Shown piece after piece: positions 44,493 to 56,480 of a stretch of 64,000 nucleotides of DNA; within the stretch, counting starts at the first letter, position 1; each line of letters starts with the position of its first letter. Under the pieces are notes generated by a model that made no database searches, was not told where the DNA came from, and saw only the letters and a program-made list of their open reading frames with translations. Source of the stretch: Lobosporangium transversale (taxonomy: Eukaryota > Mortierellomycota > Mortierellomycetes > Mortierellales > Mortierellaceae); the NCBI RefSeq assembly GCF_002105155.1, contig NW_019028984.1, positions 62,001 through 126,000 of the forward strand, given 5' to 3'. Position numbers and translations under genes: made by a program.

Positions 44493-47459
44493 GGTGTCTA
44501 AGAAAAGAAAAGGACACAAACATGGACACAGAGTATGAGAATATAATTATTAGAGCAAGAAACAAGAAAAGAAAAAAAAAGGAAAAGGAGGTTTGAAAAA
44601 AAAAAAAAAAAAGAAGGGGCAGGTGGGGGAATGGATACTTCTTCTGGTGCTTCTGGTGCTTCTGCATCTGCTTTTTCTTCTGATTCTTGATATTTGCAGC
44701 AAACAACTATCCCTTTACTTTTTACTGTTGGTGCAATGTGCTCTTGTGGGCTAATCTCTTCTCCGATTAAGGATTTCACACCACACATCTGCCATACCCA
44801 TGCGACCCCTCAGACATTTTAACGCAGGGCTTATATTGAAGAAAAAGTAAACAACAACAACAACAACAAAAAAAAAAAAAAAATCATCCAATGGGTGCCT
44901 TCTCTTCTGAGGTGCTTACCCTTTGAAACCAAGAAATAGGCTCTGCACAGGGAGCAATGAGAGAATGGCACAGTCCGAAGGCGATGAAACTGTGGAGAGA
45001 AAGAGGTAAGGATGAAGGTGTGATCGATAATCAACAGTACTAACTGTCGTTGCTGCCACGTCTGCTTCCAGTGCTACTGCCAGTGCCAACAGCGGTTAAT
45101 TTCAGATCGTGATGATGTTCGTTGATGTTGGCTGCGACTATAATTATCAAAGCTGCTGTTGCGAATGCTTTGCTGTTGCTACAAAACAAGAAGAAGAAGA
45201 AGAAGAAGAAGGAGAAAGTGTGCTTCAGAATAAGAGAAAGAGAGATCCCACAATTGGGGAGTTATTATTAAGTGTAGATTTGGTTAAGAAGGATAGATGG
45301 GACTGTGGATGTGCCAATGATCCACGGACTGAGGGTTAGTGTGGCTAGTGTCAGTAATGGTGGTGATGATAAGATAGTGACAGTAGAAAAGCAATGTAAA
45401 TGGTTATGCGTTAGTGTTTTTACTGTTTCAATAGTACAAAGGATGTTCTGCTAAGGGTGTAAGCAGAAAAAGAAAAAAGAAAAGAGAAGCAGAAGCAGTG
45501 GATGCTTTACTATGGATAAGAGAATGCTAGGGAGGAGTACGAGGAGGTCGAAGAGGAAAAAGGAAAGTATTGAACATAGACATTGACTTTGGGGAATTCA
45601 CAGTGTGAAAGTGAATGAAACAAACAAAGAAATCTGAACCCAAAAAAAAAAATAAAATAAAATAAAATAAGAAAAAAAAAAAAAAAAAAAAAAAAAAGTC
45701 AGAAAGATGTAAAAAAAGGAAAAGGGAAGAACCAAAGTTTGCGAATGACGATTTGATTCTGCAAAGAGCAAGAAATAAAAAAGCGGTAAGAAATGAAGAT
45801 GACAAAAAACTGAATGAGTTTTAAAGAGAATGCAAGAAAAGGGGTGTGTTTGTGTTGCTTGTATTGCTCGTTTCGTTCATGCCAGGAAAGTTTGGGCATG
45901 TTAATTTGTATTGTGCAATAAATTATACATGGACACATGTACAAACACAAAAATGACAAGTCCCGATGAGACTCAGACCATTATGCATATTGATGTTGGA
46001 GGGGCCAAGATCTTGTTGCCCTTTGTTGTGCCCATTCTTCGCCATTATCATTATCGCTGCCATATTCACTATCACATTCACCCCCTCCATTCACTTATTC
46101 ATGATTGCACTATTCCCTTGCCTTGTTGTTGACATGACGATGATCTGCCTTCAACTGCGAATCCAATGAGTCAGAATGGCTTTTTTTTATTTTTTTATTT
46201 TATTTTTTAACGTAATACTGATGATGCCATGATACCTCCTTTGGGTTCAGTTGGAACATACCCTCTTCTTGTTCTTGCATTGGCTTCCTTCCCCTTTAGG
46301 ATATCAGTTGTGCGGTCTTATAAATAGCTTGAGCTATTTGCATGTGGATCCAGCTCACAGCCCAGCGTTCTCTCTTCTGACGTCCAGCTTGGTAACATAT
46401 TTTATACCGCTCTTTAAACCTTTTCTTTCTTTTTGTTCATTGTGTTTACTCCGTTTGTCTCTTTAGATGGAAGAAATATCACCCCAGTGGTCCCGTATAG
46501 ATCCATATCAAGCAAATCATCACAAGGACTTCTGCTGCTGGTTTTCTTTCCTATTTTATAGATTGATCTATGCGCAACATCTGCTACAAGTTTAAGCAGG
46601 AGAGGCAATAACTATCACCTATAATCACCACAATATCACAAGCATCTACCATATCAGTGAAAACATTCATTAATAATACAATACTCTACCTAAACAAGTA
46701 TTGTCCATTGCTAGCTCTTCCTTCCTAGTTACTCCTCATTTTCCTTTCCTCCACCGGGAACAACAGTCCCTACTTAGAGTACCTCCTTTTCTGCCACCAA
46801 ACTCTTCTCAATCTCATCTTCATCACTTCTAATATTTGTATTGCTTGTCAGGATTACCCTTTCGCGATCTCTATCTGTTCACCCTCACATTTCATCTGTT
46901 GATACCAAATCTATCACGACTGTTCAACCTTTCTCGACTACACTACTCCACCACTGCTCCTGTGGGAGCAAAGGTCAGCATCCAGTCCGGTTACTTCAGC
47001 CAAGGGCCATCAGAGCAGCAGCATCAACAACAAACAGCAAACGAGGACAGTAACTACGACCAATGCGTTGATCATTGGTTGAAGCCTCTCAAACATGCCG
47101 TACATGACCTCATCCACAGAACAACCAGTCTATTTGGCTTGAGCCCACCAAGCAACGAGCTATGCCTCTTAAGGACTCTATTTTCAAAGTTGTTAACGAT
47201 ATCTTTTCTTTTTTTTTTATCAAGGAATACATTAAAGCTTTGATGTTGTTGTATTGTTGACTTGAGAGAATGCGCCACCAAAAATAAGGTTTGAGACTTC
47301 CAATAGGAAGCGACGGAAGGGAGGACTGTGCGTCTCAAATAAAATAAAAAAACGCAAAGCCCAATCATTCACTTTGGAGAGAAAAATCCAATGTCTCCTT
47401 TTCCATGTTTTTTTTTTTTTTTTTTTTTTCCCTATTTTATTTTATGCTTCATTCTGCTA
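44493..47459. other. Intergenic region with one doubtful small frame
   Basis: Mostly AT-rich. Homopolymers lie at 44597-44612, 44869-44882, 45673-45697 and 47409-47429. A (GAA)n run at 45188-45212 and TTTTATTTTA-type runs at 46182-46210 are also present. It contains the Atos promoter and 3' flanks. Apart from the doubtful frame at 46836-47243, I see nothing. Confidence 0.6.
46836..47243 (+). CDS. Hypothetical small protein (doubtful)
   Basis: A 135-residue frame (MYCLSGLPFRDLYLF start) has no recognised domain. The middle is Gln-rich, the end hydrophobic. It overlaps another frame from 46841 with a basic, Ser/Thr-rich start, so the true frame is unclear, and splice-like GGTCAG sequence lies inside. 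It may be chance. Confidence 0.2.
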   Translation: MYCLSGLPFRDLYLFTLTFHLLIPNLSRLFNLSRLHYSTTAPVGAKVSIQSGYFSQGPSEQQHQQQTANEDSNYDQCVDHWLKPLKHAVHDLIHRTTSLFGLSPPSNELCLLRTLFSKLLTISFLFFLSRNTLKL

Positions 47460-47810
47460 TTAGTGCGACGTGTCCATATGACTATCTTGACGTTCCCAGA
47501 GTGGCTGGATAAAGGAAATACAGAAAAGAAGAGGAAAGAAAAAAAAAATTAGTTCCTATAGTCTGGATCAAGAAGTCAAGAAGTTAATCAGTAGCGCATA
47601 TAGCTAATCGAATAATACCTGAACATAAGCCAGGACATTCGGGGTCTCTTCCACTTTCAGTTTGTATCTTCCTCCACTGAGCCTGGCGGCATCCGAGACA
47701 AGCTTGGCATATATTTCCCTTATTGACATCTACAAACAAACAAATAGAAAAAGACGAAAATGGATTTTAGTAATATGTTTTCATTTTCACTATTCTTCTT
47801 TCAAAAGAGG

Positions 47811-47842
<32 letters not shown>

Positions 47843-49425
47843 TTCAAAAAGCTGATTTACATCTTTCTCTTGACCAATACTAGCCGTTGGGCGGTTAACA
47901 AAGAGTGTCTCTATCCAGCGACCCAGATTCATGAATGCTTCCCCAATAGGACCTGCCCTGCCTGATGAGGCCACAAGGCTAAAAGCCTCACTCAAGAAGC
48001 CGATCGCCTGCTCGTGAACTGAACTATCAAGCGCTGCAGCTGGTAAAAGGAATTCGTTCATGATCACTGTTTGCCATTTGCGGACCATCAAGAATCGAGT
48101 CAACAATGTTTGGCGGAGTAGCATCCCTAAAAAGGAGTAGAAGAATGACTGATAGGTCACATGAAGGCTGTCCAGAGTAACTGATTGGTAGTCATATGGC
48201 GAGTTTCGACGAAGGCTGTTGACAATGACCGGTAATGTTCTCGCAAGAGCATGAATGTCCTGATTCGCTAATTTACTAAGAATGTAATGACACAAAATCT
48301 AAAGAGTTGACAAATGTAAATTTTTTTTAAAAAAAAAAAAAAAAAATTAGGACGCTTTTTTTCCCCAACCCTCGATTCCCAAGGCCAGTCGGATCGTATC
48401 CCTTGCTTAAAGAGGAGAGGAGCATGAACCATTATTTACCTTCCGGGCTACTTCACTGTCATCCAGTGCCACAAGGTTATCTTCTGTGAATTCGACCTCT
48501 TCGTACTCCAGATTCTCGTCTACATCCTGTTTCAACATGCCTAGTGTATCATCGAGAATACAATTGGAAAGCGTAGTCATAAACTTTTCAGACACATTCG
48601 AGTCGACTTTTGGGATCCTAAACTTTTGATTTTGAATGATTCTCCTTGCATGCGCGCCAAGATTAAGCATTGTAGCTGTCCATGTAAGAGTAGAATCTGA
48701 CTGTGGGGCCCTTCCGTTTTGAGTTGCTTCATTCAGTAACGCCAGTAGTCGTGATGTGATCATATTGGAAGTGAATGGATCGTTCAAGATCATAGCAATA
48801 TCTCTATTGATAAATAGAAAAAAAAAAAAAAATAAAAACTATTAGGAACCATGAAGAAAAAAAAAAAAAAAAAAAAAAAGGAAAGAAGCATTGGGTTTTA
48901 ATTGATGATTTACCAAAGCAAAACGTCAAGCTACAAGCGTCACCTACCCATGTACTGGATCATCACGGTCAACTTTGTCAAAGAATTTACGAATGTTGTC
49001 CACACGTCTCTCATCCATGGACAATGTCCTGTTGCATGCATCCAGATTCCAAACAAGCTCATGACATGGATCGACTTTTGTAATCTAGAGAAAGTTTAAA
49101 GCGTGATGAATTGAAAGCGGACTTTTTTTCCCCCCTAGGATTATCGGTTTTTGCTAGAGCAGTAACGATCGATGTAGATTGATTGTAGATCAAATGTCGA
49201 CTTACAGATCCAAGGTTTGCCTCGTGCATTGCCATCAACAGATCAAAACGCAGGGTACAATAAACCGCCTCGTTTGTTTGAATGAAAAGTGATCGTAAAT
49301 ATGTTCCGATGTGATTGTACAGCTTTAGGTTCCCGCCCACAATATCCATCAATTGCTTTATACTTGGGTGGCTTCGTCTACAGAATCGCATTTATAAAAA
49401 TAGGAAGGAATTAGACTTTTCTTTT

Positions 49426-49466
<41 letters not shown>

Positions 49467-50233
49467 CTTTCCTTTCATCAGACTCTGGGGTTACCTTTGG
49501 TTAATAACTTTGGTTGGATGTTCAATGCTCATTTCTTTTGCTAAGTTAATGATCTCTGGGTCTGTTCTGTACGCTTTGACAATCGGAATGACATCGTCTC
49601 TGAATTTGTTGGGATTTGACAACCATATCCTGCGCTGCACTTCTGTTGGTGCAATCTATGCCCATAATTGAAGAAAGTAGGGGGAAAAGGAAAAGGAAAA
49701 AGAAAAAGCAGATGTATAGTCGATAGGATGAGCCAGTCTGTTGAACTAGTCCCTTACATTGCCACTATCCCATGGTTATATTGAGCATTTCGTTTTGACA
49801 AGTATAATGAGGGTGGCGTGACGGCATACTTTGAATAGCTCTTCATTTTCACCAATTTTGTCAATAATCTCCTTGGTCATCCTGTCTGGGAATCGTCCAA
49901 GTAGAGTCAATGGTAACTCCTGAAGCCCTTGAACGTCTATATATTGAAGCATTGATTCCAGTACAGAGTCAAACCTATTTGTGATGTTGAGAAGAAAGAG
50001 GTTAGAATAGAATAAAATAAAATAAATAAAATAAAAACAAGAAAAAGAAAAGAAAGTTAAGCGTGTTATGTTGAATTTCAATGTACCTAGCATTGTCCAT
50101 TGGGGCCGTCTCAAGCCTTTGTAACAACTTAGCCTTTAAAGCTCTCATGCAACTCGAATGAACTTCGTATCGGGTTTTGCCATGGTGATCAAGCAATGGG
50201 TAGATTGCACCGATATCTGGGAGTAATAGGTTT

Positions 50234-50268
<35 letters not shown>

Positions 50269-50568
50269 CGCGCAGCAGCAAGGTCATACGATATCTCATA
50301 GCATTTGCCCATGCGAGGCATTTATAAAGTGGATTAAATATATAGCATACGAAAATAAAATAAAATCAAACTTGGATATCCATATCCTGAGATCAAAATA
50401 ATAATAATAATAATAATAAAACATTTAAAGAGTATTATTGTTGTTGTAGTTGTTATGATTCAGGCCATTTCTTTCTTGAATTTGCCGGATAGCCATGCCA
50501 GGGTTTTGTTTGACAAGCATGTCACGGATCTTTTCGCCTGCGCGAGGTCCTAGTAGTCTTTGTTCCAT
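47460..50568 (-). CDS. Negative elongation factor B (NELF-B/COBRA1) homologue
   Basis: Ten exons: 50568-~50466, 50216-50087, 49974-49830, 49655-49495, 49377-49206, 49084-48948, 48803-48440, 48298-47861, 47729-47619 and 47504-47460, about 601 residues, close to the roughly 580 of the human protein. Residues follow animal NELF-B along most of the length: LLDHHGKTRYEVHSS, LPLTLLGRFPDRMTKEI, VQRRIWLSNPNKF, GGNLKLYNHIGTYLRSLF, VYCTLRFDLLMAMHEANLG, VDPCHELVWNLDAC, and DIAMILNDPFTSN. NELF holds RNA polymerase II in promoter-proximal pausing. It is absent from the well-studied yeasts. All introns are in frame with GT-AG ends except the first, where the best fit is a GC donor (AATG|GCCTGA) or an unseen alternative. 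Several introns carry runs of 15 to 33 A or T. Other NELF subunits are not in the window. Confidence 0.9.
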
Positions 50569-51450
50569 TTGTGATTACTTTCTGTCCACAATGTTATATT
50601 ACTATTATTGTTGTTGATATTCTTCCCGGACTTGGTTGGAAGTTGAATGAGTCCTTGTTCCTGACCAAAGTAGAATGAAGATTGGGGTAAAAAAAAAAAA
50701 AAAAAAAAAAAAAGACCCGATTACATGATGTTTCGGTGGCCCTAAAATCACGTGATTATATCCAAGAACACAACATAGCAAAGAATGCCTACAATGAATG
50801 TGTGAATGTGTGAATGTGTGAATGTGTGCTTGCTCTTTGCTATTCAATTGGACAGAACCTTTTGGACGTTCTCGTTCAAGAAATGAAAAGGCTGTACTAC
50901 AACTTTTTTTTTTTATTTTTTTTTTAATCGCGTTTATTATCCTGTCAATGTTCTTATCCCATCTTTCATTTATCAACTTTCTTTTGTTTTTTATCACTCT
51001 GCTATGGCATGTCATTGTTCGTTATTCAATTGAAGGAAAAAAAAAAGCGGATTTTGTAAACTAAAAGAAGACCCATTTCATTCATGGCTCGGTTTCAAAC
51101 TGTTTTTTTTATATCATTTTGACCAAAATAAAATAAAAAAAAAAAAAAAAAAAAAAAAAACATTTGGAGTCAAGGTGTAAACCAATTTAGTCTCTAATAA
51201 GAAACCCTGGATTAAAAAAAACTGTTTGAAGGGAAGTGGAACAATTCTTCTTCCTCTTCTAATTCATCCCATCCTAACGTTCATTCAATTATCATTCTCT
51301 TTTTTTTGATTTTTTTTTTTTATTTGTTCAACCCGATTTAACCATTGTTTCGTCATTTTCCTCTCCATCCCCTATTCTTTCATCCATCATTCCTCATCCC
51401 ATACCCTCCCCCTGCTGCTCATCCATTGAAATTTCTTTCATCTGCATCGA

Positions 51451-51486
<36 letters not shown>

Positions 51487-51830
51487 CCTTACCATCCTGT
51501 TTACCCTATCCTAACCAAATTGTCAATCTCCCTACCTTGCTTGTCTGCATCAAATACAACTTTCCCACTCTATAGCCAGCGTACTATCTATATCCGGTTA
51601 GAATCCATTCAATTGGGTCACCTTTATCCAAGAAGCAGAACGTTTAGCAATCTCAATCCACATTTTTATTAAGAGCAACAGTAACACCAAGAGTAGCAAC
51701 GGCAGTAACGACAACAGTAATAGCAACAAAAAAAAGCTCATTAACGACAAATACCAAAAGTTGTGAAGAAGAAAGAAAAAAAAAAGATATATATCTACAG
51801 TGGTTTTTGAAGGGATAAAAATATTAAGCC
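50569..51830. other. Divergent intergenic region
   Basis: Shared promoter region between the NELF-B gene and the K+ channel gene. Homopolymers occur at 50690-50713, 51131-51160 and 51452-51486. A four-fold 9-bp repeat (TGTGTGAAT) lies at 50794-50828. CT/TC-rich stretches at 51239-51450 precede the channel gene. No gene is seen. Confidence 0.65.
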
Positions 51831-52564
51831 ATGTGGAATCCACGGCTGCCTGATCTTCAGATCAATCTCGATCGAGGGCGTGGATCCACTCGTGCTCACC
51901 CCTATATTCCTCCCCATGGGACCTCCATTGGGCTTCCTTCCTCCGTCAATCATCATATGGAGAATGCAATCCAGTCACCTCGGCCAAGCTTAATAAAAGA
52001 TCAAAACCCCTCTCCGTTGTCGCAAGACAATGACAACAATGGCATCAGTAATAACAATAGCAACACCCCATATGGAAACACAATACAGCCAAACAACAAC
52101 AACTACAACAATGATAACCATCATCATAGTAGCAGCAACAATATCCATAACTTTGGACAACGAACCGTTACCACCGGAGGAATACCTCATCCTCGATTAG
52201 AAAAAGTAGGTCCGTATCTGATGATCGCCACCTTACAGGCCTATACCATTCTCACCGTTGTCCGTTGCCTTGCAGATCCGATTTGGATTGTACTCCGATC
52301 AGGCGAAAGCAAGACTCATCTGGCCGAGATCGGAAAGATGGAGAAGGTATTCTTGGCATGTGCGATTGTTTTTACGATGCTTAGCTGTATCGGTGTTACA
52401 CTCCGTATCATGGACAGGGCGCCATGGCTTCGACGTATCCCTGTCATCACAGCGTATCTCGAAGGTAAAGAGACCGGGAATAACAAACAAACAAGTTGCA
52501 TGAAGTTTAATGAACTTTAAGCATATGCTTTTTAAATCCTCTCTATCATATAAGGACATGTATT

Positions 52565-52602
<38 letters not shown>

Positions 52603-55600
52603 ATCATACCCACTCTTCTCTTCCATTCTTCCCTCTCTTCCCCTCCCTTCCTTTACAATATTCACTTTCCTTCTTTGGCTAACAATCTGCACGGTCCGGT
52701 TTATGTGTGTGACAATTTAAACTTTTGTCTCTCCAGCTCTGTTTTGTATTGCGGCTTTAATATCATTCCTTAGTACCCATACACTACCACCAGATGGTCA
52801 ATTCTCTCATGGATTCCTCGCCTGTATCATCACCGCTATATTTGCATCCATTGTCGCGATCATGTTGACAATTGACTGGTGGCGAGGTTTCCCTTCCGCA
52901 GGACTCTCCGCCACACTTAAAGCACTCATCATCTCCTCGTTCGTCATGACCATCATCATCATCATCGGTGCTGCTATCTACTCCTCACTTGAGGAATGGT
53001 CCTTTGACGAGGCTGTTAATTTTTGCATCGTTTCATTTGCTACCATTGGTAAGTAAGCAAAGGAGGAATAGGAAATGGTCCCTCCCTCTTTTCTTCTCAT
53101 TGTTATAGTCGCTGTTATTATTCTTATCGCTTCATTCTCTCATCACCTTTGCTCGCTGTATACTAATGTTTTTATTATTATTATATTATTATTATATTAT
53201 TATTATTATATTATTATTATTATATTATTATTATTATATTATTATTATTATTATTATTAATGTTTCCTCTAAAAGGGTATGGTAATCTCAGTCCAAAAAC
53301 TGCCGCAGGTCAAATCATCTTTTTCTTTTACGGACTCTTGGGAATCAGCTCTGTGGGATTCTTTGTGGTCTCGCTCCGCAATGCCGTCATTGAGCAGTTT
53401 CATTGGCGATTAGTCGATCGTTTTTCTAAGCCTGCCCATCTGACCCGAGTACAAACTCGGATGTCAGCCAAAGATATCTCGTTCCCCCTAGCACGGTTTG
53501 AAGAAGAACAACGCGTCAAACGCGTTGTGAAACGCAAGATGATCCTTCGTATGATCTGTATTTGGATCGTCATGTGGTTCGGAGGCGCTGGTGTCTTTTG
53601 TGCTTTCGAGCCCTGGACCTTTTTAGAGTCTTTGTACTTTTGTGTATGTCTCTCTTGGAAATTTATTATTTTTATTTTTATTTATTTTTTTACATTATTT
53701 TCTCTATCACTTCTGTACATCTGTACATACTATCTTGTATATATTCTTAACCATTGTCTTTTCTATATATATATATATATATATATGCATGTAGTTCGTC
53801 ACCCTGACCACAATTGGGTTTGGGGATTATGTCCCCAAGGAGCCAGGTTCCATTGAGTTCTGGAGCGTCTATGTATTTGTCGGTTTAGCAGTCTTTGCTT
53901 ATATCCTCTCCTTGTCATCAGAATCAATGGCTGCACATATTCATTTGGTGGATGATCAGGATGAAGACGATGATGCATCTATGTATGGATGGGAGCGCAA
54001 CGAAGATCCAAACGCCCCCTTGACTACCCGAAGTGCTATTTTAGGATTAGAGGGCTTAAAATGGCTCAATAATCAACACTTGATTCAACAGCAAGGATCC
54101 AACCCAGACTTGCAGATCACAGATGGAGATAGTAAAACTGTTAATAGTAATGCAGTTGTTAACAGCAGCAATGGCCCAGACAGCAATAGTACCAACAATG
54201 AAACAAACACCAATCCAAATGATGAATTCTATGGAACAACGCCATCACCACTTCAACGCGAGCGTGCCAATACCAACACCAACACTGGTAATCGAAAGAA
54301 CTCTTCGGGTCGTATCTTGATGGTCTCTGCCAAGGAGCGGAAACAGATGCTGCAGGCAGAATACTATGCGGCACAATCTTTACCGACTGCTGCAATTCGG
54401 TTTGTGGATATCAAGGGTATGCCGCATCAGAGGACTATCCGCGGAAGCTTTTCTGGACCTAGTGGTAGTGGCAGTGGTAGTGGAACCGACGCCCTGGATG
54501 ACGCAAAGCAGCAGCAACATACCCTGCAGACGTATGGAACTATGGGCTATTTTGGCACTTCTGGACAACGAGATTTGGCACAGGCAAGTTTGCCACGATG
54601 GAATAGTCTTCGTTCCTTTGGAAATGAGGCCGGAGCTAGAACCGGGATTGGAGGGGCAGGTACTGATCAGAGTGGTGACATTTATGGCCCTAGCGTCCAA
54701 AATACAGTCCAGACACGCCAACTTCAACATCGACCACTTATCAAGTTTGGAGCACCTGGTGATAGTCTACAGCGAGGCGGTGGGTTAGGAGGTGGTTTGA
54801 CAGGTGGCCATGGGTATATTCAATTGGATTCCTCAGAGTATGATAGCCGGCGACGGGAAAGTGCGTCTGAGTCTAGATCTGGATATATCCCATCATGTAT
54901 GGATCTCTTTCGGCAAAATAACTTGCCAAACAACACGAGCAGTAGAAGTGTCATTGATCAGAATAACAATAGCACTCAAGATTTATCCGTAGCTCAAGGA
55001 GAAGGAAAAGGAGGAGAACAGTCCAATACTCAAGTCCGTTCAAATAGTTGGGATCAATCCGCATCTCATCAACGTTCAGGACCCTCTCAGAATGAGATTC
55101 ATCGGATCTCAGAAGACGCGAACGCTTTGCAAGGACCTACCTTCAATCCTACTTTTACCTCACATCCCAGTGATAATAGTGACAACGTCAAAATGGACAA
55201 CTCTCCAGACCATGGCAATACAGCATCATCATCGATACCTGAAACGGCTCTTTTGCAAAAAACAAACACGGAGAACTTTGCTTTCACTCCTATCACTACA
55301 GAAGAAAGCAACACTGGTTTCCCACGGGCCCAGCCAACGTCAGCATCATCCTCAGGCGCGGCATTAGAACCATTCAGTCATAGAGAAGAGCGAGTAGCAC
55401 CTGATGAAGCATCACGATCTTACACACCAGCACCACCATCGGTATCTAACACCAACCCCAATAATTTATTCTTAGGTGGTGGCGCCGGCGCAGGCTATGG
55501 TCAACATGCATATGGCGTTCCACGTTTTGATTCAAAGCATGCTGCTACCAACAACGCTACCAACAACGCTACCGCTACGGCCGCCAATACCGTTACAGCC

Positions 55601-56251
55601 AATGACTCTAATCATGGGAATGCTGCTCCTCAGATAGCACACTTTGATGACGATGATGATAACAACAACGACAACAATAGGTACACCATGCATGCTCCTT
55701 CAACTCAGGCTCCATTATCTCTCTTTTCAAACCATCCGCAGTCAACTCTGAACAATGTGCGGCCTTCTCCTGCAGGGTCAGCTCGATCCTCTAGACCATC
55801 CTCAGTTTTGATGACTATCTTTGATGAGCCTGTTATCATGGAGAACATCCCAGGCTCATCCGCATCCAGATCGAGGCCTGGTTCTAGAACGATCTCGAGG
55901 AATAATTCTAATTCCAGGACAGCAGCAGCGGCAGCAGCGGCAGCAGTAGCAGCAACTCGCTCCAGATCCTCTCGGTCGAGCTCGGATGCAATGTTACAAC
56001 AACAGAACGTTACTACTCATCCCACACCATCCAATATCGAGAGCATGGACGTAGGTCCTTTTAATGAAGTCCGCTATCCAGGCGAGTTGCCTCAATTCGA
56101 GGATGACGTGGACCTGAACCATATAGAGCCTAATTCACAACAGATCCAAAATGAGCAAGAACGACAACAAGAATTATCACGACGCGAGCGAGAGATTGAA
56201 GCCAGATTGGCACGTCTTGGAGCTAAGGGAAGGATGGAATCTTATCAATAA
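51831..56251 (+). CDS. TOK1: TOK-type two-pore potassium channel
   Basis: Four exons: 51831-52464, 52737-53048, 53276-53643 and 53795-56251; 1256 residues. The protein has the fungal TOK layout of several N-terminal membrane helices (YLMIATLQAYTILTVV; FLACAIVFTMLSCIGVTL; and two in exon 2) followed by two pore loops. The first selectivity filter, ATIGYGN, is formed across the exon 2/3 splice. The second, TTIGFGDYV, starts exon 4. The role is outward-rectifying K+ efflux at the plasma membrane. The N-terminus is Asn/His-rich, and the C-terminal tail of roughly 780 residues is disordered (Asn, Ser, Gly, Ala runs), ending in a Glu/Arg-rich helix (RREREIEARLARLG). Yeast Tok1 is shorter, at about 690 residues. 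The introns contain CT, TTA and TA microsatellites. Confidence 0.93.
52567..52600 (+). repeat. (CT)n microsatellite in channel intron 1
   Basis: Seventeen CT units in the first intron of the K+ channel gene. Confidence 0.95.
53170..53259 (+). repeat. (TTA)n-rich microsatellite in channel intron 2
   Basis: Interrupted TTATTA/TTATA repeats fill the 3' part of intron 2, close to the acceptor at 53274-53275. Confidence 0.9.
53764..53787 (+). repeat. (TA)n microsatellite in channel intron 3
   Basis: About twelve TA units just before the acceptor GTAG at 53791-53794. Confidence 0.95.
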
Positions 56252-56252
56252 A

Positions 56253-56258
<6 letters not shown>

Positions 56259-56288
<30 letters not shown>
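56259..56288 (+). repeat. (GA)n microsatellite after the channel stop codon
   Basis: GA repeat directly downstream of the TAA at 56249-56251, in the short gap to the convergent gene. Confidence 0.95.
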
Positions 56289-56292
<4 letters not shown>

Positions 56293-56480
56293 ACAAGAAA
56301 AGCGCATGGATCATTTGTATTTTAATAAATAGATTGCTATATACCCAATACATTTCAAAAGTTTGTTTGTGCTGTATCTTTCGAAATAATAATAATAATA
56401 ATAAAGTCTATTTTTCTATGCTTATGTTTTTTGATGGGTATGATTTACAATATTTTTTATTTTTTTTAAAAAGAACTTTT

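Noticed and set aside
45188-45212. (GAA)n run as part of a coding exon
   Set aside because: The frame around it (45109-45339) has no domain and is not joined to neighbours by clear splice sites.
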